A DNA stretch of 9,823 nucleotides, from positions 7,986-17,808 of the forward strand of contig DCTQ01000041.1 of NCBI GenBank assembly GCA_002329395.1. Reading direction: 5' to 3'. Made by a program: the position numbers and the translations under genes. The notes beneath the pieces were generated by a model that was not told the origin of the DNA, searched no databases, and saw only the letters and a program-made list of their open reading frames with translations. Positions 1-5,411 of the stretch are shown here, one piece after another (the stretch's first letter is position 1; every line of letters begins with the position of its first letter). The DNA is from Candidatus Avelusimicrobium alvi. GTDB taxonomy: Bacteria > Elusimicrobiota > Elusimicrobia > Elusimicrobiales > Elusimicrobiaceae.

Positions 1-48
1 TATAACGGTTTAGCAAACCGCCGCTTTCGGCCTCTCAGCCACCTCTCC
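1..48 (-). tRNA. tRNA-Ser (GCU anticodon), 3' part cut off by the window edge
   Basis: Read on the minus strand, the segment starts with a 7-nt acceptor strand GGAGAGG, then TG, then a D arm of the serine type (GCTGAGAGGCCGAAAGC). An anticodon arm follows, GCGGT-TTGCTAA-ACCGT, with one G-U pair. The loop places GCT at 12-14, so the tRNA reads AGC/AGU serine codons. The window ends inside or just after the start of the variable region, so the long variable arm, T arm and 3' acceptor strand are not visible. Class and anticodon are clear from what is present. The boundary at 48 is set by the acceptor strand. Confidence 0.87.
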
Positions 49-89
49 AAAATCTGATATTTACCGTCGTAACTGCTTAAGACATATAT

Positions 90-98
90 ATTATAACA
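90..98 (-). promoter_or_regulatory. Extended -10 promoter of the tRNA-Ser gene
   Basis: On the minus strand this reads TGT followed by a perfect TATAAT (plus-strand 90-95), the TGn-TATAAT form of an extended -10 element. No good -35 hexamer lies 16-18 nt upstream, which fits extended -10 promoters. Transcription would start near 83, giving a leader of about 35 nt before the tRNA 5' end at 48. The assignment rests on motif and position only. Confidence 0.6.
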
Positions 99-265
99 AA
101 ATTTTAGAAACTTTTGCGGATTTCTCCCCACTCCGCAGAACATACTTAAAAAATTGTTAAGTTCTGGGGTGTTTCCTCGTGTTTTCGCCATATACAATGC
201 GCGTTTGAACCGCTGTACCCAACATATTCGTTTACAAACAAACGTTAAGGAATTTTCCATGCGCT

Positions 266-296
266 AAAAAACCGTCCTTTAAAAAGGGCGGTTTTT
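266..296 (-). terminator. Rho-independent terminator ending the nine-gene operon
   Basis: The arms 271-280 and 283-292 form a near-perfect stem (ACCGTCCTTT against AAAGGGCGGT, one wobble position) with a very short loop. A-tracts lie on the left and T-tracts on the right. On the minus strand the stem is followed by six U residues (271-266), about 25 nt after the epimerase stop codon. The plus-strand copy also ends in a T run (292-296), so the hairpin could work in both directions. Confidence 0.85.
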
Positions 297-319
297 CGTA
301 TGTCATAAAATACGGCTGA

Positions 320-1276
320 TTAAAAGCTCTTTTTCAGCCCTTGGGCAAGCGGCGTAAACTGCTGGCCGGTGAGCGTCTGCCATTTTTTGCCGGAGCAAAT
401 CCAATGCCCGGGGACGGTGGCCTCGGTTACTTTGTCGTAATTTAAGGCGGGCTGCGCCCCCGTTATGCGTGCGGCGGTTTCGTACGTCCAGGCCGCCAGG
501 CGCATCATCCATTTGGGCGCGGAAGGCATAAACGGTTTGCGGCAGTTCATGGCGCGGGCCATTTCGGTAATAAAGTAATCCCACGAATATACCGCGTCTT
601 CCGTTACAAAATAGGTCTGTTTGTCTGTTTCCGGGCGGATAAAGGCCTGCCACAGCGCTTCCACCAAATCGTCCACGTGCACAAAGCTGAAATATCCATT
701 GCCGGACGTATTTACCATCAGCCCGCGTTTTACCCACAGCGCAATTTTGGATACGCCCGAATCGTTCTTGCCGTACACGATGGGCGGGCGGATGACGGTC
801 CATTTTACGCCGGGGCGCAGGGTGTGGACGGCTTTTTCTCCCCCCAGCTTGGTGATGCCGTAGTCGGACACCGGGGCCGGCTCCATTTCTTCGGTGCGCG
901 GATGGTCTTTATCCGGCGCAAAACCGCTGGCCGCCAGGCTGGAAACGTGCACAAACGTCTCAATCTCCGGCGTTTGGTTGACGGCTGCCACCACGTTTTG
1001 CGTAGCGGTAATGTTGGCTTTTTCAAAATCGGAGCGGTTAAAACCGAAGATGGCGGCCGCCAGATGAAATACGCCCGTGCAGCCCTGCAGGGCCTTCTTT
1101 AAGGATGTCACATCGTTGTAATCGGCGCGCACCAAGGTAACGGCGGGATTGGCGGGCTGTTGTTTAGGCGTGCGGCGCGTAACGACGCGCACCTGATAGC
1201 CTTCCTGCAGCAGTTTATCCGTCAGCGCGCGGCCGATAAATCCGTTGCCGCCGGTAATAAGAATGGTTTTTTTCAT
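320..1276 (-). CDS. NAD(P)-dependent epimerase/dehydratase (extended SDR family)
   Basis: This 318-residue protein is an extended short-chain dehydrogenase/reductase of the nucleotide-sugar epimerase type. The N-terminus carries the dinucleotide-binding glycine motif TGGNGFIG (residues 8-15) after a first beta strand. The catalytic YxxxK is YGITK (139-143), with the serine of VSS near 112-113, and an IRPPIVYG segment (162-169) typical of the family lies downstream. Length is normal. The start is supported by GGAG six bases upstream, inside the end of the preceding gene, from which it is separated by 3 nt. It is the last gene of the operon, just before a terminator. Family members act on nucleotide sugars, sterols or other alcohols, and the substrate cannot be read from sequence. 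An envelope-sugar role is only suggested by the neighbours. Confidence 0.88.
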   Translation of the reverse strand: MKKTILITGGNGFIGRALTDKLLQEGYQVRVVTRRTPKQQPANPAVTLVRADYNDVTSLKKALQGCTGVFHLAAAIFGFNRSDFEKANITATQNVVAAVNQTPEIETFVHVSSLAASGFAPDKDHPRTEEMEPAPVSDYGITKLGGEKAVHTLRPGVKWTVIRPPIVYGKNDSGVSKIALWVKRGLMVNTSGNGYFSFVHVDDLVEALWQAFIRPETDKQTYFVTEDAVYSWDYFITEMARAMNCRKPFMPSAPKWMMRLAAWTYETAARITGAQPALNYDKVTEATVPGHWICSGKKWQTLTGQQFTPLAQGLKKSF

Positions 1277-1279
1277 ACG

Positions 1280-1768
1280 TTACTCCACCTGAATATCCAG
1301 CGTTTCCACCAGCTCTTCCGCGGTTTGGCCGGCTTTCTTTTTAATCTCTTTCTTTATTTTCTGGCCGTCAATATCCTGGTTGATGAAATTTTCTTTCCGG
1401 CGGGCGTTGCGGTGGACGAAATCAAAATTAAACGTAAAACGTTTGATGCCTTTTTCAATATCGGCCTTGGTGGGTATTTCGCCGTATTTGATTTTGTTGA
1501 TGGGCGTTACTTTATCCTCCTGCGGGAAATACCACAGAAGCGAATACATAATACCGCACAGCAGTATAAAGCTGATAAGCTTGTTGAACGTTTCCATCCG
1601 GTACAGGCCGAAAAGGTTGGAAATGACGGACAATACCATAATAATCCCCGTCCACATCGCGCACGCGATGCCGATAAACGTCCAGCCGGAGGCGTCAAAA
1701 TCCGGGTAAAGCACCATAACGGTGAAACAGCATAAAATCAGTAATGCGAAACGTTGCCATCCGTTCAT
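1280..1768 (-). CDS. Small membrane protein of unknown function, three predicted TM helices
   Basis: This 162-residue protein was not recognised. It has three hydrophobic stretches (about 6-20, 28-52 and 62-81). A charged C-terminal half follows (about 82-162), with a lysine-rich, probably helical stretch near 136-146. No catalytic motif is visible. The start ATG lies 1 nt after the stop of the TonB/TolA-like gene and is preceded by AGGAG at 8 nt spacing, so translation is well supported. The epimerase begins 3 nt after its stop. Its place directly behind the TolQ/TolR/TonB cluster suggests an envelope or motor-accessory role, but that rests on position only. Confidence 0.75.
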   Translation of the reverse strand: MNGWQRFALLILCCFTVMVLYPDFDASGWTFIGIACAMWTGIIMVLSVISNLFGLYRMETFNKLISFILLCGIMYSLLWYFPQEDKVTPINKIKYGEIPTKADIEKGIKRFTFNFDFVHRNARRKENFINQDIDGQKIKKEIKKKAGQTAEELVETLDIQVE

Positions 1769-1769
1769 A

Positions 1770-2477
1770 TTATTTCTCCTGCTTGAACTCCACGCTTACG
1801 GTGAGTTCGTCTTTTTCGTAATACATGGGCAGCGGCGCAAACGGCCCGGCGTTGATGACGGCGGAAGTGGCCGCGAAGTCAAACGTATCATCCCCGGATT
1901 TGCGGTCTACCTGTAGGTCTTTAATTTTTCCGTCGCGCGCAATGGCGAAGGAAACCAGCGCGGAAAGCACGTTTCCGGCCGGGCGTCTTTTTTCCCACTC
2001 AATCCACAGCGAGTTGCGCACCTGCGTAATATACCAGGGATACGGGAAATTTGCAAAATCAGTTTGAATGTTTCCGCCCGCAAATTCCCCTTCTTTGGAG
2101 GCGGAAGCGGCGCCCTTTCCGTCGGTCTCCGCTTCGTCAAGCACGCTGGGGGCGGCCAGCGGTGCGGCTTTGGGCTGCGCTTTTTTGGTTTGTTTTTTAG
2201 TCGTAATTTCGGATTTGGCCGCATACGCTTTTTTGGCGGTTTTGGGTTCCGGCTGGGGGACCGCCTCTTTGGCGGGTTCGGGCGCCTGTACGGCGGCTTT
2301 GGGGGCCGGAACGGGCGCGGCGGCTTCCTGCCCGGTGGTGGCCACCACCTTGCCGCTGCCGATAAAATCAATGGTATATGTGGCGGCGGCCTTCTTGGCC
2401 GAAGGGGCCAACAAAAGGATTAAAAAGAGTGCGGCCAAAATATGCAGGCCGCCGGAAAAAGCCAGATAGCGGTTCAT
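1770..2477 (-). CDS. TonB/TolA-like energy-transducing periplasmic protein
   Basis: This 235-residue protein has the three-part layout of TonB and TolA: a single N-terminal membrane helix (about 6-25), a Pro/Ala/Lys-rich linker with PEP/PAP-type motifs (about 45-112), and a compact C-terminal domain (about 140-234). The last includes SALVSFAIARDGKIKD and ends in a beta strand, as in TonB/TolA C-terminal domains. Such proteins carry energy from an ExbB/ExbD or TolQ/TolR proton channel to the outer membrane. Its start overlaps the tolR/exbD stop by one base (TGATG), implying translational coupling. The short linker is closer to TonB, while the C-domain with a PWY segment ahead of it resembles TolA-type domains. 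No tolB or pal is in view, so TonB against TolA stays open. Confidence 0.82.
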   Translation of the reverse strand: MNRYLAFSGGLHILAALFLILLLAPSAKKAAATYTIDFIGSGKVVATTGQEAAAPVPAPKAAVQAPEPAKEAVPQPEPKTAKKAYAAKSEITTKKQTKKAQPKAAPLAAPSVLDEAETDGKGAASASKEGEFAGGNIQTDFANFPYPWYITQVRNSLWIEWEKRRPAGNVLSALVSFAIARDGKIKDLQVDRKSGDDTFDFAATSAVINAGPFAPLPMYYEKDELTVSVEFKQEK

Positions 2478-2881
2478 CAGTTTTTAGAAAGCACCCCGAT
2501 TCCCAGTTTGGCGGCGCCGAGCTTTTTGGCAACGTCAAACACGTCCACCACCTGCTGTATCGGCACGTCTTTGTCCGCCTGGACGAGAATCGTTTTTTTG
2601 TTTGCTTTGCCCATACGCAAAATCAGCTCGCGCTCCAGGTTTTTAAGCGTCAGGCTTTTGTTCATAACGGTAATGGAGCCGTTCTTTTGCACTTCAATGC
2701 GGATGACGTCGTCCTCCGCCTGCGTGTTGATGGCTTTGGATTTGGGCAAGTCCACCGTCAGCTGCATTTGCACCAAAAGCGGGCTCATCACCATAAAAAT
2801 AATCAGCAGAATCAGCGTGATGTCAATAAACGGCACCATGTTGATTTCGGCCATAACGGTTCGGTTTTTATGCGTGCTCAT
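2477..2881 (-). CDS. ExbD/TolR family proton-channel subunit
   Basis: This 134-residue protein is a biopolymer-transport ExbD/TolR subunit of normal length. A short cytoplasmic N-terminus leads into INMVPFIDITLILLIIFMV (residues 13-31), the family's single membrane helix. It holds the conserved proton-carrying aspartate (D20) and the N-x-x-P-x-x-D pattern. The rest is a periplasmic domain (about 45-134). With the ExbB/TolQ pentamer it forms the motor that uses the proton gradient to drive TonB or TolA. It starts 3 nt after the upstream tolQ/exbB stop with only a weak ribosome-binding site (GAG), so it probably depends on coupling. TolR and ExbD cannot be told apart safely here. Confidence 0.9.
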   Translation of the reverse strand: MSTHKNRTVMAEINMVPFIDITLILLIIFMVMSPLLVQMQLTVDLPKSKAINTQAEDDVIRIEVQKNGSITVMNKSLTLKNLERELILRMGKANKKTILVQADKDVPIQQVVDVFDVAKKLGAAKLGIGVLSKN

Positions 2882-2884
2882 AGA

Positions 2885-3535
2885 CTAAAACTCGTTGGAT
2901 TCGTTTTGACGGTAAATCACTTCGTCGGCGGCGTTTTCCAGCTCCTTGGCGAAATAGTTGGTTTTGGACAGGAAATAGTTGTACGCGATAACCGCCGGAA
3001 TGGCTACGAAGAGGCCGGCCGCGGTGTTAATAAGCGCCTCGGCGATACCGGCCGCCACGACGGACGCGCCCGCGCCGGTGGCCGTATTGGCGGCCAAATC
3101 TTTAAAAGCGTGCATAACGCCGATAACCGTGCCGAATAAACCGATAAACGGCGTGATGCTTCCCAGGGTGCCGAGCACCGTCAGGCGGCGCTGGAGTTTG
3201 GAAACTTCCCAGTCAATCACGCTGTCGGCAATTTTTTCCAGCTCGGCCTGCGGGCGGTGGCGTTCCTGCACCAGGCGCAGAATCACCGCGGAAGCCGGCG
3301 TGTTTTTAACGACTTCTTTGCGGCAGGCTTCTTCCACTTTCTGGTAGTTTTCCGAGCGGATGGGATGGCGGCAGTAGGCAATCAGCTTGCGCGAAAGCGA
3401 AATGGAAGAACGCAGTTTAAAAAAGCGTTCCAGAATAACGGAAATGGAATACACGGACAGAAGCAAAAGAAGAATCAGCACCGGTCCGCCGGCGGCGAGC
3501 AGCTCGCGTAAATTTGTCATATTGGAAAAGTCCAT
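2885..3535 (-). CDS. ExbB/TolQ family proton-channel subunit
   Basis: This 216-residue protein is a MotA/TolQ/ExbB family subunit. The first membrane helix is at about 16-36. A long cytoplasmic segment follows. Two more helices are at about 122-143 and 165-188. The second contains the family core TPFIGLFGTVIGVM (128-141), and the third follows IAEALINTAAGL (164-175), whose threonine belongs to the channel-lining site in the family. It is the stator pore that partners the ExbD/TolR subunit encoded next. AAGGAG lies 8 nt before the start, a strong ribosome-binding site. This makes it the best-initiated gene of the motor cluster and the likely head of a translationally coupled trio. Confidence 0.92.
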   Translation of the reverse strand: MDFSNMTNLRELLAAGGPVLILLLLLSVYSISVILERFFKLRSSISLSRKLIAYCRHPIRSENYQKVEEACRKEVVKNTPASAVILRLVQERHRPQAELEKIADSVIDWEVSKLQRRLTVLGTLGSITPFIGLFGTVIGVMHAFKDLAANTATGAGASVVAAGIAEALINTAAGLFVAIPAVIAYNYFLSKTNYFAKELENAADEVIYRQNESNEF

Positions 3536-3553
3536 TTGTTTGTCTCCTTAGGG

Positions 3554-4036
3554 TTAACCCTTGATTACGAATATTGTAAAAATCTGCAGCAAAATGTTGG
3601 CCATCAGTCCGGCGGCCACGTCGTCAAATACGACGCCGAAGGCGTTGTCCATCTTGTCAAACGTTTTAACCAGCCACGGTTTTAACGTGTCAAACGTGCG
3701 AAACAGCACAAACGCCGCCAGCATATACGGCCAGGTGCGGGGCAGAAACGCCATCGCCGCGATATAACCGGCCATTTCGTCTATCACGATTTTCGGGTTG
3801 TCGTGCCCCGTATATCCCTTAAATTGTACTTTTTTACAGACGATTACGGCAACCGCCCAAAACGCCAGCATACAAATCAGATACAGCATTTGGTCCGACG
3901 GAAAGGCCAGCACAATCGGAATTCCCCACAGCGTACCTAAAAATCCGGCTCCGGTGTTTTTCTTATATTTAAATACCAAAGGCGGCAGGCAGCTGATAAA
4001 GAGCCCCGTTGCCAGCGCGCGCACGATTATTTGCAT
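3554..4036 (-). CDS. pgpA: Phosphatidylglycerophosphatase A
   Basis: PgpA removes the phosphate from phosphatidylglycerophosphate to give phosphatidylglycerol at the inner membrane. The 160-residue protein shows the family landmarks in order: DNPKIVIDEMAG (79-90) with the conserved IDE acidic pair, LFRTFDTLKPW (111-121), and FDDVAAG (137-143). Hydrophobic helices lie between and around them. Length is normal. The start lies inside pgsA, a 10-nt overlap in another frame, with GGAG about 10 nt upstream. PgsA makes exactly the substrate of this enzyme, so the overlap couples consecutive steps. An 18-nt gap containing the tolQ/exbB ribosome-binding site follows. Confidence 0.9.
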   Translation of the reverse strand: MQIIVRALATGLFISCLPPLVFKYKKNTGAGFLGTLWGIPIVLAFPSDQMLYLICMLAFWAVAVIVCKKVQFKGYTGHDNPKIVIDEMAGYIAAMAFLPRTWPYMLAAFVLFRTFDTLKPWLVKTFDKMDNAFGVVFDDVAAGLMANILLQIFTIFVIKG

Positions 4037-4647
4037 ACGGGCAGGCTCCAGGATTTTTTCAAAAGCTCCCAGTTGTTTTTAAGGTACGAAATCGCGCTGA
4101 TCCACGTAATCACCGCCGCAATAGCCGTAATGGCGTACGGTACTTTTTGCAGGGTAATAAATAAAATGATGCACACGTTTTTGGCGCATCCCGTCAGCAG
4201 GTGGGACAGGTGGTATACGTCCAGCACGAAGAAAATGGTGCCCACCGCAACCATCTGGATAACGGTTTTAAACTTGCCCCAGCGTTCGGCGGCCATCACT
4301 TTGCCTTCCAGCGCGGCGATCACGCGCAGGGTGGAAATCATCAGTTCGCGCAGGAGAATAAAAAACACGGCCCAAATCGGCACGTCCAGCTCTTTAATGC
4401 CCACAAACGCAAAGAACGCCGCCGCCACGAGGATTTTATCCACAAACGGGTCCACAATCGCGCCAAAGGGCGTAATGGTGTTGGTTTCGCGCGCGATTTT
4501 TCCGTCCACCCAGTCCGTACTGGCGGCTATGATAAAAATAAGCGTGGCTACCAGACGGGCCCAGCCGTACGGCAACAAAATAAACAAAAACATTACGATG
4601 GACAGCGCGGCGCGCGTCAGGGTGATTTTATTGGCTAACGTCATCAT
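4027..4647 (-). CDS. pgsA: CDP-diacylglycerol-glycerol-3-phosphate 3-phosphatidyltransferase
   Basis: PgsA joins CDP-diacylglycerol and glycerol 3-phosphate to make phosphatidylglycerophosphate, the committed step to phosphatidylglycerol and cardiolipin. The 206-residue membrane protein carries the complete CDP-alcohol phosphotransferase signature D-x2-DG-x2-AR-x8-G-x3-D-x3-D. Its residues are D45, D48, G49, A52, R53, G62, D66 and D70. Several hydrophobic helices flank it. The N-terminal ANKITLTRAALS resembles the usual N-terminus of PgsA proteins. The start overlaps the end of the lipoprotein gene by 4 nt (ATGA), with GGAGG 9 nt upstream. A second ATG one codon later is possible but less well spaced. 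Other CDP-alcohol transferases share the signature, but the N-terminus and adjacent pgpA favour PgsA. Confidence 0.92.
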   Translation of the reverse strand: MMTLANKITLTRAALSIVMFLFILLPYGWARLVATLIFIIAASTDWVDGKIARETNTITPFGAIVDPFVDKILVAAAFFAFVGIKELDVPIWAVFFILLRELMISTLRVIAALEGKVMAAERWGKFKTVIQMVAVGTIFFVLDVYHLSHLLTGCAKNVCIILFITLQKVPYAITAIAAVITWISAISYLKNNWELLKKSWSLPVCK

Positions 4648-5411
4648 TTGTCAAATCCTCCAAAAACGTCGGTCCCCAAAGGTTCGTTTTTGCGGGTGTC
4701 TGTTAAATCGGCCCGCGTAACCATCAGCTCGGATACGATGGTGATGGTTTGGGGAAAATAGTCCTGCCTGGAAAGCGTCAGATACAGCTGGTATTCTTCC
4801 CCCTCTTTCGGCGTCAGCTTCAGCACGGCTTCTTTGTCGGTTTGGCTGTCCACGGCGGCGTTATGGCGGTCCACAAGCGCGGTGTAGTTGCCAAAGTCAA
4901 ACAGGGCCTGGTTGGGCTGGCCTTGCTGCCAGTCCGCCCACGACAGGGTAGTAACGTGCCGGCCGCTTTCGTCAAAAACAACAATGTTCTTTTTATCCGT
5001 AACAGCGGTTTGTTCCGGGTTTCCGTCCGGGTCCAGGGTGTCTAAACGCAGCAGGTTGCGCGCGCGGTCGTAGCGCAGGGTGCCGTTGGAACGGCTGACC
5101 TGTACGCCGTCGTACGCGGTGGTCTGCTCAAAAGAAGTGGACAGAAAATTCAGTTTTTTATCCCATTTTTTTAATTCTTCCGCCAGCTGCTGCGCCGTCA
5201 AAACGGGAGCCTTCTTTACCGGCGCCGGCTGTTTGGCGGCGGGTTTTTTAGGAGCGGGTTTGGCGGGCTCCGCCTGCACGGGGGCCTGGGCCGCCGGGGG
5301 CCGGCTTGCCGGTGTTTCCCCTTCGGCGGGCGTTTGGGGTTTATCCGAACACGCGGCCAGCGCCAGCGCGGCGCACAGCGGGAAAAGGAGTTTATTTATA
5401 GACGGTTTCAT
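4644..5411 (-). CDS. LolA-like outer-membrane lipoprotein carrier domain protein, itself a predicted lipoprotein
   Basis: LolA proteins carry lipoproteins across the periplasm in diderm bacteria. This 255-residue protein has a lipoprotein signal peptide ending in LAAC, with C21 as the lipidated residue. A Pro/Ala/Lys-rich linker follows (about 24-70), then a LolA-like domain (about 72-250). The domain opens with FLSTSFEQT (89-97) and continues through GTLRYDRARNLLRLD (110-124) and a VTDKKNIVVFDESG strand pair (137-150), matching LolA style. Classical LolA is soluble and has no lipobox, so the anchor is a notable difference. It could instead act like LolB or be a tethered carrier. The start overlaps the end of ftsK by 20 nt with AGGAAG upstream. 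LolA-fold assignment is fairly secure; exact role is not. Confidence 0.8.
   Translation of the reverse strand: MKPSINKLLFPLCAALALAACSDKPQTPAEGETPASRPPAAQAPVQAEPAKPAPKKPAAKQPAPVKKAPVLTAQQLAEELKKWDKKLNFLSTSFEQTTAYDGVQVSRSNGTLRYDRARNLLRLDTLDPDGNPEQTAVTDKKNIVVFDESGRHVTTLSWADWQQGQPNQALFDFGNYTALVDRHNAAVDSQTDKEAVLKLTPKEGEEYQLYLTLSRQDYFPQTITIVSELMVTRADLTDTRKNEPLGTDVFGGFDK

Noticed and set aside
2378..3139. 253-codon plus-strand open frame opposite the exbB/exbD genes
   Set aside because: It is antisense to well-recognised ExbD and ExbB proteins and rich in His/Asn/Arg without any motif.
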